A stretch of DNA of 64,000 bases from Pinibacter soli. Its GTDB lineage: Bacteria > Bacteroidota > Bacteroidia > Chitinophagales > Chitinophagaceae. Position 1 is the first letter of the stretch. The number at the start of each line of letters is the position of its first letter. The stretch is taken from assembly GCF_029961145.1 (NCBI RefSeq), contig NZ_JASBRG010000007.1:2920533-2984532 (forward strand), read 5' to 3'. Positions 53,516 to 62,474 of this stretch are shown here, piece after piece. Under the pieces are notes generated by a model. It was not told the DNA's origin. It made no database searches and was given only the letters and a program-made list of their open reading frames with translations. The position numbers were made by a program, and so were the translations under genes.

Positions 53516-54154
53516 ATGTTACAAGTTAAGACTTTTGCCTTCAATCCACTTCAGGAAAACACCTACATATTATATAACGAGAATTCGGACTGTTGCGTCA
53601 TCGATCCGGGCTGTTATTTTAATAACGAAAAAGAACGCTTAAAGGATTTTATAGAGCAGCAAAAACTAAGCCCGAAGTATCTGCTAAATACACATTGCCA
53701 CCTGGATCACGTTTTTGGAAATAAGTTCGTGCATGACACCTGGCAATTACCACTTTATTTAAACGAAAAGGAAGTGCCCTTGCTTGAACGGGCTCCTGTT
53801 TCAGGCACATATTACAACCTTCCTTTCGATAATTATAGCGGCGAGATGCATTTTTTGACAGAAGGCGACACAATTAAACTCGGCGACGATGAATTGAAGG
53901 TGCTTTATACCCCCGGACATGCGCCGGGTCATATTTGCTTCTATTGTGAAAAACAAGAATTTATTATTGCCGGAGATGTGCTTTTCAAACTGAGCATCGG
54001 TCGTACCGATCTTCCGGGCGGTGATTACAATACACTTATCAACAGCATCCGGGAAAAGCTTTTTACCTTACCCGACACCGTAAAGGTTTATCCGGGTCAT
54101 GGCGAAGCGACGACGATTGGGTTTGAGAAAAGGAACAACCCATTCCTGAACTAA
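53516..54154 (+). CDS. MBL-fold metallohydrolase (glyoxalase II-like)
   Basis: 212 residues. The metal-binding motif THCHLDH (59-65, H60/H62/D64/H65) is followed by GHAPGHICFYC, FIIAGDVLF and VYPGHGEATTIG, the usual MBL ligands. Length and pattern are like the YcbL/GloB group, which hydrolyse thioesters such as S-lactoylglutathione or related compounds. The family G repeat between it and ade, without a terminator, leaves open whether the two are cotranscribed. Confidence 0.9.
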   Translation: MLQVKTFAFNPLQENTYILYNENSDCCVIDPGCYFNNEKERLKDFIEQQKLSPKYLLNTHCHLDHVFGNKFVHDTWQLPLYLNEKEVPLLERAPVSGTYYNLPFDNYSGEMHFLTEGDTIKLGDDELKVLYTPGHAPGHICFYCEKQEFIIAGDVLFKLSIGRTDLPGGDYNTLINSIREKLFTLPDTVKVYPGHGEATTIGFEKRNNPFLN

Positions 54155-54208
54155 GGAATGGAACGCAGATGACGCAGTTTTAGCTGATGTACACTGATTT
54201 TTATTTGT
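54155..54208. repeat. Family G half-element
   Basis: AATGGAACGCAGATGACGCA followed by TTTTAGCTGATGTACACTG; it shares its leading AATGGAACGCAGATGAC with the element at 32577. No inverted partner is visible nearby. Confidence 0.6.
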
Positions 54209-54230
54209 GAAACAAAAAAGTGACTAACAG

Positions 54231-55862
54231 ATGAATTTTACAATTAGCGGAAACATTGTAGATATCCTCCAGAATAAAATTTTCAAAGGAACAATCTATG
54301 TGGCAGATGGCTCAATTAAAGACATTCAAATAGAAGCAAATAATGAAGAGGCAGGCCTGCCCTATCTACTTCCAGGCTTCATCGACTCTCACGTGCACGT
54401 GGAAAGCTCTATGCTGGTACCTTCCGAGTTTGCGAAGCTGGCAGTTGTTCATGGTACGGTTTCCACTATAAGCGACCCGCACGAAATAGCCAATGTTTGC
54501 GGTGTTGAGGGCGTTCGATATATGATTGAAAATGGGAAAACGGTTCCATTTAAATTCAACTTTGGTGCTCCAAGCTGTGTACCTGCGACCATTTTCGAGA
54601 CAGCGGGAGCAGAGGTAACGGTTGCAGATATAGAAGAATTGCTGAAAAGCGATGATATCAAATACCTCACTGAAATGATGAACTTTCCCGGAGTACTGTA
54701 TCAGGACAAAAATGTGATGGCAAAAATCGCGGCTGCAAAGCGTTTAGGCAAGCCCGTTGATGGTCACGCGCCGGGGTTAAGAGGCGATCTGGCAAAACAA
54801 TACATCGAAGCTGGCATCAGTACTGATCACGAATGTTTTACCCGCGAAGAAGCCCTTGATAAGTTGGGGTACGGAATGAAAATCTTAATCAGGGAAGGAA
54901 GTGCTGCCAAAAACTTTGAAGCATTGGTCGACTTACTGCATGATCACAGCGCCAACATTATGTTTTGCAGCGATGACAAACATCCTGACAGTCTTGCAGA
55001 AGGTCACATCAATGATCTTTGCGCAAGAGCAGTGAAAAAAGGAATTGATGTTTACAAAGTCCTACAGGCAGCTTGTATCAATCCAATTGACCATTACAAA
55101 CTGGATGTTGGCTTTTTGCGCAAAGGAGATAAAGCCGATTTCATCGTCGTTGAAAACCTTGACAATTTTAAGGTGCTGAAAACTTTTATCGATGGTCAGC
55201 TGGTAGCTGAAAATGGCAATTCATTGATCGTTCCAAAACCAGCTTCCGTCATTAATAATTTTAAGTGCTCTCCAAAAAAGACCGAAAACTTTTCAACTAA
55301 ATGGAACGGAGAAAAGGAAATGGTTGTAATGGAGGCGCTGGACGGCCAGTTAATTACTAATAAATTGTCATTACAACCAACCGTTGAAAATGGCAATATC
55401 GTTAGCAATGTGCAAACAGATGTGTTGAAAATCGTAGTGGTGAATCGCTACAATCCAGCTACCATCGCAAAGGCCTTCATTAAAAACTTTGGCCTGAAGC
55501 AAGGAGCCATTGCTTCATCAGTGGCACACGACAGCCACAACATTGTTGCGGTAGGCGTCGATGATGAAAGTCTTTGCAGAGCAGTAAATCTTGTAATAGC
55601 AAAAGAAGGCGGCGTAAGCTGTGTGGGAAAAGATATCGAGACGATTCTCGGTCTTCCTGTGGCTGGTTTAATGAGCAATGAAGATGGTTATGCAATCGCG
55701 GAACAATACGCGGCTATCGACAAAGCTGCGAAATCTCTTGGTTCTACTCTTTCTGCTCCATTTATGACACTGTCATTTATGGCACTTCTGGTAATTCCCC
55801 ATGCCAAGCTGAGTGATAAAGGATTGTTTGATGGAGACAGCTTTACATTTTTTACCCCATAG
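54231..55862 (+). CDS. ade: Adenine deaminase
   Basis: 543 residues, usual length for AdeC-type adenine deaminase. The amidohydrolase HxH is H54-x-H56 ([11 protein letters not shown]), followed by [27 protein letters not shown] and [11 protein letters not shown], matching the purine salvage enzyme that converts adenine to hypoxanthine plus ammonia. A C-terminal regulatory/catalytic domain with [23 protein letters not shown] is present. Its stop TAG is in a TAGAGAC palindrome, so the natural 3' end may have been altered there. Confidence 0.96.
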   Translation: MNFTISGNIVDILQNKIFKGTIYVADGSIKDIQIEANNEEAGLPYLLPGFIDSHVHVESSMLVPSEFAKLAVVHGTVSTISDPHEIANVCGVEGVRYMIENGKTVPFKFNFGAPSCVPATIFETAGAEVTVADIEELLKSDDIKYLTEMMNFPGVLYQDKNVMAKIAAAKRLGKPVDGHAPGLRGDLAKQYIEAGISTDHECFTREEALDKLGYGMKILIREGSAAKNFEALVDLLHDHSANIMFCSDDKHPDSLAEGHINDLCARAVKKGIDVYKVLQAACINPIDHYKLDVGFLRKGDKADFIVVENLDNFKVLKTFIDGQLVAENGNSLIVPKPASVINNFKCSPKKTENFSTKWNGEKEMVVMEALDGQLITNKLSLQPTVENGNIVSNVQTDVLKIVVVNRYNPATIAKAFIKNFGLKQGAIASSVAHDSHNIVAVGVDDESLCRAVNLVIAKEGGVSCVGKDIETILGLPVAGLMSNEDGYAIAEQYAAIDKAAKSLGSTLSAPFMTLSFMALLVIPHAKLSDKGLFDGDSFTFFTP

Positions 55863-55884
55863 AGACGCGTTCAACGCGTCTCTA
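55860..55884. repeat. 25-nt perfect palindrome, TAGAGAC family (copy 2)
   Basis: TAGAGACGCGTT (55860-55871) pairs perfectly with AACGCGTCTCTA (55873-55884) around one C. Its TAG is the stop codon of ade. Confidence 0.85.
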
Positions 55885-55898
55885 CAGAAACCGAAATT

Positions 55899-56294
55899 TT
55901 ATGCCCCAGCGTGCAATCCTATTCTGTTGCCTTCAGTGTCTACAAAAAAAGCCATGTAGCCAATGTCATCGTTGATGAGCGTTTTAGGCATTATCACTTT
56001 TCCACCGGCGGCCTCAATTTTATCGACCACCGTTTGGATGGTAGGATTGGCATTTAGATAAATTACTGCTCCGTCCATCGATGGCTTGTGCATCGGCCCT
56101 TTTACCAAAGCACCCGAAACTTTACCATTCGGTTCCATAGTGAAAGGAAAAGAGGTCATTTCCATTCCCATCATTTCATTTGTCTCCATTTGAATGCCGA
56201 AAATGTTTTCGTAAAACTTTTTTGCCCTGGCGGTATCTGTAACAGGAATTTCAAACCAATTCAATGCATTGGTATTAGCTGATAGTTTTTCCAT
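55899..56294 (-). CDS. VOC (glyoxalase/extradiol-like) family protein
   Basis: 131 residues from ATG 56294 (MEKLSANTNALNWFEIPVTD); a 9-codon upstream extension is unsupported. The paired beta-alpha-beta-beta-beta units of VOC proteins are seen: WFEIPVTDTARAKKFYENIFG and IYLNANPTIQTVVDKIEAAGG, then MAFFVDTEGNRIGLH. Metal-binding residues are not decisive. It converges on ade with the palindrome between. Function unknown. Confidence 0.88.
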   Translation of the reverse strand: MEKLSANTNALNWFEIPVTDTARAKKFYENIFGIQMETNEMMGMEMTSFPFTMEPNGKVSGALVKGPMHKPSMDGAVIYLNANPTIQTVVDKIEAAGGKVIMPKTLINDDIGYMAFFVDTEGNRIGLHAGA

Positions 56295-56457
56295 GACGTA
56301 AAATTTTGTCGTTAAGTACAACTAAAAACAATCATAAGCCAGATAGGTTTTCTTACCTGCATTATTTTAATGTGAAGCCTATTTTTGAAAGCGGGAAAAT
56401 TTCACCGCCAATTCCATGTCGCTTACCGAGGTTTTAACTGTAATTGCCTAAATGCAA

Positions 56458-56488
56458 TTGTTAACCTATCTTTCACGATATAGTTTTG
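56458..56488 (+). promoter_or_regulatory. Promoter for the LiaF-LytS-LytR cluster
   Basis: TTG (56458-56460), 20 bases, then TAGTTTTG (56481-56488). This is a good -33/-7 match 15 bases before the LiaF-like ATG at 56504. Confidence 0.6.
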
Positions 56489-56503
56489 AATAAAATTTAC
56501 ACA

Positions 56504-57241
56504 ATGGACAACGAAAAATATTATCGCGAAAGAGTTAGAACGCCAAGAATTTTTGTAGGCCTGATCATGCTCGGCGTCGGTGGTTTATTGATCGCAAGGG
56601 AAATGGGCGCCTTTGTACCTTCATGGCTTCTGTCATGGCAAATGATTCCGATAGCGGTAGGTATTCTCATAGGAATTAAGCATCGCTTTAATGGCATAGG
56701 CTGGTTGATGCCAATTTTAGTAGGACTCTTTTTTCTTGTCAGCGACTTTTTTCCCGAAATGCATTTATATCGCTATACATGGCCGATCGGTGTCATATGC
56801 GTAGGTCTTTTTTTCATATTCAAAGACAAAAGAAGGCAAACCGATATCAATCGCTATTGGAATGAACATAAAAAGTTCGATTATAACGCGCCGGCAGTTC
56901 CCGTTGAAGGAGACATGATTGATGAAAATGCAGTATTTGCCAGCACAAGAAAAAGTGTCATTTCTAAAAACTTCCTCGGGGGAGACGTAAACGCTGTGTT
57001 TGGCAGCTCCGAGGTAAACCTGTTAAAGGCTGAAATAGAAACAGTTGCGAGGATGGATGTTAGCGCCGTGTTTGGCAGCGTGAGACTGTTAGTGCCACCC
57101 CACTGGCAAATTAAACTCGAAAACAATAGCGTATTTGGTGGTGTGGAGGACAAACGTCCGGAAAACCTCGTCACATCTGACAAAATATTGCTGCTGGAAG
57201 CAAACGCAGTCTTCGGCGGAATCGAAATTACAAGCTTTTGA
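56504..57241 (+). CDS. LiaF-like membrane protein with C-terminal adhesin-like beta repeats
   Basis: 245 residues from ATG 56504. Four hydrophobic segments (about 15-110) are followed by a repetitive domain in which ENAVFASTRKSV, DVNAVFGSSEVNL, DVSAVFGSVRLLV, NNSVFGGVE and EANAVFGGIE recur, the hallmark of LiaF/DUF2154-type proteins. In Gram-positive bacteria LiaF restrains an envelope-stress kinase. Here a histidine kinase and a LytTR regulator follow after DUF4288, which makes a similar partnership likely, though unproven. Confidence 0.85.
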   Translation: MDNEKYYRERVRTPRIFVGLIMLGVGGLLIAREMGAFVPSWLLSWQMIPIAVGILIGIKHRFNGIGWLMPILVGLFFLVSDFFPEMHLYRYTWPIGVICVGLFFIFKDKRRQTDINRYWNEHKKFDYNAPAVPVEGDMIDENAVFASTRKSVISKNFLGGDVNAVFGSSEVNLLKAEIETVARMDVSAVFGSVRLLVPPHWQIKLENNSVFGGVEDKRPENLVTSDKILLLEANAVFGGIEITSF

Positions 57242-57242
57242 T

Positions 57243-57374
57243 AATGGAAAATTGAAAGTTGGAAATGATGTGTATGATCCGGTTACGCCACAAGCATTTT
57301 GAACACTATCAATTTTAAAGGACAATTTTCAACTTTCTATTTCTTTCCATTTTCAACTTTCAACTTTCAATTTT
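57243..57374. repeat. Family A inverted repeat inside the cluster
   Basis: AATGGAAAATTGAAAGTTGG faces TTCCATTTTCAACTTTCAAC; the gap separates the LiaF-like and DUF4288 genes, so any fold here is probably within a transcript. Confidence 0.6.
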
Positions 57375-57734
57375 ATGAATTGGTATCTTACAAAACTGGT
57401 GTACCAGATTATCTGTGGAGATGGCAATCATACTCCTCAATTTGACGAACAACTTCGTTTGGTCAAAGCAGTCAATTCAGCGCAGGCACTTGATAAAGCA
57501 AGGAATATCGGAAATACAGAATCAGAAACTTTTTTTAACGATGATCAGCAAATTGTACAATGGAAATTCATCGATGTATGCTGCCTGCAGCCAATTGTAG
57601 AACTCGCAGATGGCGCAGAAGTATTTTCCCAAATACAGGAGTACAGCGATGAATCGGGCTACCTGAAAATGATAAAAGATAAAGCAGGCAAACTAACAGG
57701 CTCTCTTGAAAAAAACGCACTTCCAGCAGTTTAA
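57375..57734 (+). CDS. DUF4288 family protein
   Basis: 119 residues. The family features are WYLTKLVYQIICGDGNH near the start, FDEQLRLVKA, QALDKARNIG, QWKFIDVCCLQPI and LADGAEVFSQI. No membrane segment or catalytic motif is seen. It lies between the LiaF-like and kinase genes, 11 bases before the kinase start, so a regulatory role near this signalling pair is possible but not shown. Confidence 0.88.
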   Translation: MNWYLTKLVYQIICGDGNHTPQFDEQLRLVKAVNSAQALDKARNIGNTESETFFNDDQQIVQWKFIDVCCLQPIVELADGAEVFSQIQEYSDESGYLKMIKDKAGKLTGSLEKNALPAV

Positions 57735-57745
57735 ACAACATCACC

Positions 57746-58816
57746 TTGGCAACAGTACCAAAATCTCCCCGCATAGTTCTTCACAGCATCCTTGCAGTAT
57801 GTTGGTGCATTTGGGGAATCCTACATGCGATCATCATACAGAAAATGGGCTTCGCGTTAAAGATTGGAATCCTGGATAGTTGTATCACTAACACCTTACT
57901 TGTTGGTGGCTTCATGATCGTAAACAACACCTTTCAATATTATTTGCCGCAGAAAGAAAAACTTTGGTACCTCATCGTTTTTTGCGCAGCACTAACAGGT
58001 ATTTTGGTTTTAATTGACTACCTGATACTATTGGCCATTTTTAGAAACGACGCAAGCTTCAGAGAGTTTTTTCAATCCTCCGTTCCCGTTAGAATGGGTG
58101 TAATTGCAGTCATGCTTGGCTGGCAGTCTTTGCTTACGATTCTCTTAAATACATTGAAAGAACAAAAGCTAAGAGATGATCGCAAAAATGAAATAGAAAA
58201 ATTGGCAAAAGATGCAGAACTGTTCAAATTGAGGCAACAACTGCAACCCCACTTTTTGTTCAACAGCCTCAACTCGATCAATGCCCTCATTGGCATTAAA
58301 CCTCAACAAGCACGGACAATGATTGAGCAGCTATCTGATTTTTTGCGAGGCAGTATTAAAAAAGAAGACCAGCAATGGACAACACTTTCAGAAGAGCTGG
58401 ATTACTTGCAGCTATATCTCGATATTGAAAAAGTACGCTTCGGATATCGCCTCAATACTGTTGTAACATGTGACGAAAACACTGGCAAACTTCAACTTCC
58501 GCCCATGGTTCTGCAACCTATTGTCGAGAATGCCATTAAGTTTGGCTTGTATGACACGATGGGTGAGGTGACCATCAGCATTACTGCCAATAAAGATGAA
58601 AATGGCTATCTTTCTGTTTCTGTGCAAAATCCTTTCGATCCTGAAACTGCTTATCCCAAAAGAGGTACAGGCTTTGGTTTAAGCTCCGTGCAGAGAAGAT
58701 TGTTCCTTTTATTTTCCATAAAAGATCTGCTTACAACAAACGCAACAGATCATCAATTTATAACCACCATTAAAATACCGCAACCCAAAAAACAAGAACT
58801 TGAACAAGTGGTTTGA
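57746..58816 (+). CDS. LytS/YehU-type sensor histidine kinase
   Basis: 356 residues from a TTG start 11 bases after the DUF4288 stop; no better in-frame ATG is near, so the start is uncertain. Four hydrophobic segments (about 10-135) precede a coiled linker and the His_kinase domain LRQQLQPHFLFNSLNSINAL (H169), then an HATPase region with NAIKFG and GTGFGLSSVQRRL. It phosphorylates the LytTR regulator that follows, from the inner membrane. The signal is unknown; the LiaF-like neighbour suggests envelope stress. Confidence 0.9.
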   Translation: MATVPKSPRIVLHSILAVCWCIWGILHAIIIQKMGFALKIGILDSCITNTLLVGGFMIVNNTFQYYLPQKEKLWYLIVFCAALTGILVLIDYLILLAIFRNDASFREFFQSSVPVRMGVIAVMLGWQSLLTILLNTLKEQKLRDDRKNEIEKLAKDAELFKLRQQLQPHFLFNSLNSINALIGIKPQQARTMIEQLSDFLRGSIKKEDQQWTTLSEELDYLQLYLDIEKVRFGYRLNTVVTCDENTGKLQLPPMVLQPIVENAIKFGLYDTMGEVTISITANKDENGYLSVSVQNPFDPETAYPKRGTGFGLSSVQRRLFLLFSIKDLLTTNATDHQFITTIKIPQPKKQELEQVV

Positions 58817-58843
58817 GCTAACAATTTTTGAGTTGACAAAAAT

Positions 58844-59599
58844 ATGCAGATGAAAGCAGTTATTATAGACGACGAACCTTTGGCGATTATGATAGTTAAA
58901 GAATATCTTCAAACCTATCCTGATATAGAAATCGTACAGGAATGCAATGATGGTTTTGAAGGTGTAAAAGCAATCATGCAACACAAGCCAGACATCATTT
59001 TTCTCGACATTCAAATGCCGAAAATAAATGGCTTTGAAATGCTTGAACTTATAGAAGAACCACCGGCTGTAATATTCACCACTGCGTTTGACGAATATGC
59101 GATCAAAGCATTTGAAAGCCACGCAATAGATTATTTGTTGAAGCCTTACAGCAAAGAACGTTTTGATAAGGCAGTTCAAAAATTTTTATCCGCCAATAAC
59201 AACGGTGCTAAAAAAAACAGCGCGGCCAACACGCAAGCATTGCTCGAAAGTGCCGCCGAATCACCTTCTCAAAACAACAGAGTAGTGGTGAAGAATAGCG
59301 GCAAGATCAAGATCATTCCTGTTGATACGATCAATTATCTCGAAGCCGCAGATGACTACGTAAAAATTGTTACCAAGGAAGGCGCTTTTTTAAAAAACAA
59401 AACGATGTCATTTTTTGAAAAAACCCTTAATCCGCAAGTCTTTGTTCGTGTACATCGCTCCTTTATTGTAAACATCAACGAAATAAGCAAACTCGATGTG
59501 TATGAAAAAGATAGCTACATAGCCACTTTACGCGATGGCTCCAAAGTATCTGTTAGTAAAACAGGCTATCCTAAATTGAAGTCTGTGCTGGGGTTGTAA
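58844..59599 (+). CDS. LytR/AlgR-type response regulator
   Basis: 251 residues; the second ATG at 58850 is an equally good start. The receiver domain has acidic residues D9-D10 and the phospho-acceptor D55 (FLDIQMP), then KPYSKERF (K near 104). A Ser/Asn-rich linker leads to a LytTR DNA-binding domain (about 148-250, DTINYLEAADDYVKIVT, VRVHRSFIVNI). It is paired with the kinase 27 bases upstream. LytTR regulators bind direct repeats in promoters, which were not identified here. Confidence 0.93.
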   Translation: MQMKAVIIDDEPLAIMIVKEYLQTYPDIEIVQECNDGFEGVKAIMQHKPDIIFLDIQMPKINGFEMLELIEEPPAVIFTTAFDEYAIKAFESHAIDYLLKPYSKERFDKAVQKFLSANNNGAKKNSAANTQALLESAAESPSQNNRVVVKNSGKIKIIPVDTINYLEAADDYVKIVTKEGAFLKNKTMSFFEKTLNPQVFVRVHRSFIVNINEISKLDVYEKDSYIATLRDGSKVSVSKTGYPKLKSVLGL

Positions 59600-59601
59600 A
59601 C

Positions 59602-59676
59602 AGGAATTAGGAGTTAGGAATTAGAAATTAGGATCTAATAAATCCAACATCTAATTCCTAACTTCTAATTCCTAGT
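59602..59676. repeat. Family C inverted repeat between convergent genes
   Basis: GGAATTAGGAGTTAGGAATT faces CTAATTCCTAACTTCTAATT, 7-base words, with only about 15 bases between the arms. Confidence 0.7.
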
Positions 59677-60469
59677 AAGTTCCCATCCCTTTACAATCAC
59701 AATGCTCATCCACAGTTGTGCCTAAAACCTTAGCGTAATATTTATAGCAGTCGATTCTGTTCTGTTTATTATCTATGATTGCAGGATCGCCGGAACTGCA
59801 TTCAACGCCTCCATTTATAATATTTATGGTCATGCCAAAGCCAGGTTCGCGGTGCAGCTCTTTGTCTTTGTCATTGGGTTGCCATTTGCCGGTCATTACA
59901 TCATGGCAGGAAGGTTTAGCATTTTGCGCTCTCATCCAAAACCAAATTGCTGTTTTAAAAGAAACTATACCGTCAGTGCTGGCCAATTCGGGCTTTTCAA
60001 GCAATGGTAGTTTAAGTTCATCACCAGCAAGTCCATAGTTGTAAGTGTATGATATTTGCAAAGGCCCACGACCATGATATGACTTACCTGGAACAGGTTT
60101 GTAAGCGCTGGTACCAGCGATATTATATTGTGTGCAATGTCCGTCTTTACAGGACTGCTCTTCCGTATATACCAGTCCCCAAACCTCTCTCCCTCCAGGT
60201 GCATCTTTCCAACCACCTGTCGTTTCCTGCGATGCATTTGCAAAAAAAGCAGCCAGCTCTCGCTTTTTCGTTTTATCATCACCTTCACTGCAGAAAGTCG
60301 GGAAAGCCTTACATGCCTGAGAGAACGCTTCATAGGTAAATATAGCGTTGTGATGAGCAAACATTTTCTCATACTGCTTCTTATTGATAAGAGGCGGCAC
60401 GCTGTTGGAATTCGCCGTTCCAAATGCATATACTAACAGTATACAATATGCGAAAATAACTTTTCTCAT
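59672..60469 (-). CDS. Secreted GH19 chitinase-like protein
   Basis: 265 residues from ATG 60469; a longer frame upstream is unsupported. A signal peptide (1-22) precedes the GH19 domain: FFANASQETTGGW with the catalytic Glu E82, then YHGRGPLQISYTYNYG and INGGVEC near the end. GH19 enzymes cut chitin or related beta-1,4 amino-sugar polymers with inversion. It could attack environmental chitin or peptidoglycan; neighbours include anmK, favouring amino-sugar use. Confidence 0.92.
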   Translation of the reverse strand: MRKVIFAYCILLVYAFGTANSNSVPPLINKKQYEKMFAHHNAIFTYEAFSQACKAFPTFCSEGDDKTKKRELAAFFANASQETTGGWKDAPGGREVWGLVYTEEQSCKDGHCTQYNIAGTSAYKPVPGKSYHGRGPLQISYTYNYGLAGDELKLPLLEKPELASTDGIVSFKTAIWFWMRAQNAKPSCHDVMTGKWQPNDKDKELHREPGFGMTINIINGGVECSSGDPAIIDNKQNRIDCYKYYAKVLGTTVDEHCDCKGMGTY

Positions 60470-60513
60470 GCTACAAAGAATTTGGTTGATTGGATAGTAA
60501 TATATGTTCAATG

Positions 60514-61614
60514 TTATGAAGTTCCCAGCCACAGTGCGCCGCCAACGCTGTTGCGCTTTGCACCTGTAACACTCGCTATGACATTGTACTCTTCGCGCCA
60601 ACGCAATATACCAATCAACGCCATAATGATAGCCTCTTTAAACTCAACCAGCATTCTGTCCGGCATCTCCACAATGATATTGAGTTGGCCCAAATGCTCA
60701 CGTAGTCTGCTCGCCAAAAAATCATTCAAAGCTCCGCCACCAGAAACCAATAATTTATATTGATCTCCGGCAAGTGAAAAATCATTGATGATTTGTTGAG
60801 CCGCTTTTTTTGTTTGCAATGCAATGTGCTCAACTGCGGTTGCCAATGCGTCTTCCGTAGATAAACCATGACTGTTTATCATCGGATAAATGACGTCCGT
60901 TCCAAAATCGTTTGATAAAGACTTGGGATACGGTAAACCGTAATATTCCAAACCAGAGAGCTCATTCAAAATCTTTTCATTCACTTTTCCTTTTGCAGCT
61001 AAAGCACCATCTTCATCATACGCTTTCCCATCTTTTTTTGCAAAAGCATTCAACACTGCATTCGCAGGACAAACGTCAAACGCAATGTATTTATCCGGAT
61101 TATTGAATGATATATTCGCAATACCGCCGAGATTCAAAAAGAAATTATATCCGCTTAACAAAAGCTTTTCGCCAATCGGTACAATGGGAGCTCCCTGACC
61201 TCCCAACGCCACGTCAAGCGACCGGAGATCACTTACTACCGGCAATTCAGTAACCGCTGCAATAGACGCCCCATCGCCAATCTGGAAAGTCATCATACTT
61301 TGCGGTGCATGAAAAACCGTGTGCCCGTGAGAAGCGATCAGATGCACCTTATGATGTAAATTAAAATCCTCAATAAACTGGTTAATTTGCTCTCCGATAA
61401 ATCTGCCATACTTTGCATGAAGTATCTGCAAATCAAGCGCTGAAAGCTTTCCGGCATTCTTTAGCGCATTGCTCCATTCCGAAGCATAGCTATAGATCGC
61501 CGCGTTCTGAATTTCGTAGTTCCATTTACCACCTGTCTCCTGTATATGCACGTAGGCGATATCCAATCCATCCAGCGAACTGCCACTCATTATTCCGATT
61601 GCTTTATAAACCAT
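60514..61614 (-). CDS. anmK: Anhydro-N-acetylmuramic acid kinase
   Basis: 366 residues. The ATP-binding opening GIMSGSSLDGLD (7-18) and LGGQGAPIVPIGEKLL, LGGIANISF and VSGGGALNDFL are typical of AnmK. It phosphorylates 1,6-anhydro-MurNAc to MurNAc-6-phosphate in peptidoglycan recycling. Together with the AmgK-RapZ and MurU-like genes in the window, it indicates active recycling of cell-wall sugars, although MurQ and NagZ are not visible here. Confidence 0.95.
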   Translation of the reverse strand: MVYKAIGIMSGSSLDGLDIAYVHIQETGGKWNYEIQNAAIYSYASEWSNALKNAGKLSALDLQILHAKYGRFIGEQINQFIEDFNLHHKVHLIASHGHTVFHAPQSMMTFQIGDGASIAAVTELPVVSDLRSLDVALGGQGAPIVPIGEKLLLSGYNFFLNLGGIANISFNNPDKYIAFDVCPANAVLNAFAKKDGKAYDEDGALAAKGKVNEKILNELSGLEYYGLPYPKSLSNDFGTDVIYPMINSHGLSTEDALATAVEHIALQTKKAAQQIINDFSLAGDQYKLLVSGGGALNDFLASRLREHLGQLNIIVEMPDRMLVEFKEAIIMALIGILRWREEYNVIASVTGAKRNSVGGALWLGTS

Positions 61615-61670
61615 TTTTATTAATATTTACATTGTTGATGGAAATCTCTATAATTTATCTCGAAAGATTA

Positions 61671-61678
61671 TAGTTTTG
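61671..61678 (+). promoter_or_regulatory. Candidate -7 box for upp
   Basis: TAGTTTTG fits TAnnTTTG and ends 42 bases before the upp ATG. No -33 TTTG is evident. Confidence 0.35.
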
Positions 61679-61720
61679 AGATGCAAAGTTGAAATTTAAT
61701 CATTCAAAAGTCAAAATTAA

Positions 61721-62371
61721 ATGGTTGTCAACCTAAGTAAACAATATTCATTATTAAGTGATTGGGTTTCTGAGCTACGCAATGTCGATATTCAAAATGA
61801 CAGAATGAGATTTCGCCGCAACCTCGAAAGGATCGGAGAAGTTGCAGCCATAGAAATAAGCAAAACTTTGGCTTATACGCCTACCGACATTCAAACTCCG
61901 CTTGGGATATCGGTTTGCAATCTTCTCAGTAAGCAACCAGTTTTGGCAACCATTTTAAGGGCAGGACTTCCTTTACATCAGGGTTTGCTTAACTATTTTG
62001 ACAGGGCTGACAATGCCTTTATTTCGGCCTATCGCAAACACAATAAAGATGGATCGTTTGAAATTAGCCTCGAATATGTTTCTTGTCCTGAGCTCGAAGA
62101 CAGGACCGTGATTATTTCAGATCCAATGCTGGCGACCGGCGCCTCATTAGTAAAAACTATTCAATATTTAAGAGACGAGGGGCATCCGTCAGAAATTCAC
62201 GTGGTGTGCGCAATTGCATGTACTGTGGGAATTGAATATGTTCTTCGTAGCGAACCCAAGGCAAAGATCTGGTGCGGCGCCATTGACGACGAGTTAACGG
62301 CCAAAGGCTATATCGTTCCCGGACTGGGAGATGCGGGGGATCTGGCTTTCGGAAATAAAGTGCAGATGTAA
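61721..62371 (+). CDS. upp: Uracil phosphoribosyltransferase
   Basis: 216 residues. The PRPP-binding site is visible as VIISDPMLATGASLVK, and ATILRAGLPLHQGLL plus GAIDDELTAKGYIVPGLGDAGDLAFG match the Upp family. The enzyme makes UMP from uracil and PRPP in pyrimidine salvage. It is not linked to a uracil permease here. The porP/sprF gene follows after about 100 bases. Confidence 0.96.
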   Translation: MVVNLSKQYSLLSDWVSELRNVDIQNDRMRFRRNLERIGEVAAIEISKTLAYTPTDIQTPLGISVCNLLSKQPVLATILRAGLPLHQGLLNYFDRADNAFISAYRKHNKDGSFEISLEYVSCPELEDRTVIISDPMLATGASLVKTIQYLRDEGHPSEIHVVCAIACTVGIEYVLRSEPKAKIWCGAIDDELTAKGYIVPGLGDAGDLAFGNKVQM

Positions 62372-62474
62372 GGCATTTTTTTTCTAACTTACCGTGCAGA
62401 TCGCAAAAAGATTAATCCAAAATTTTACTGAGATCCCGGATTTTAGTAATGCTCCCTAAATTTTAATTGTGCTG

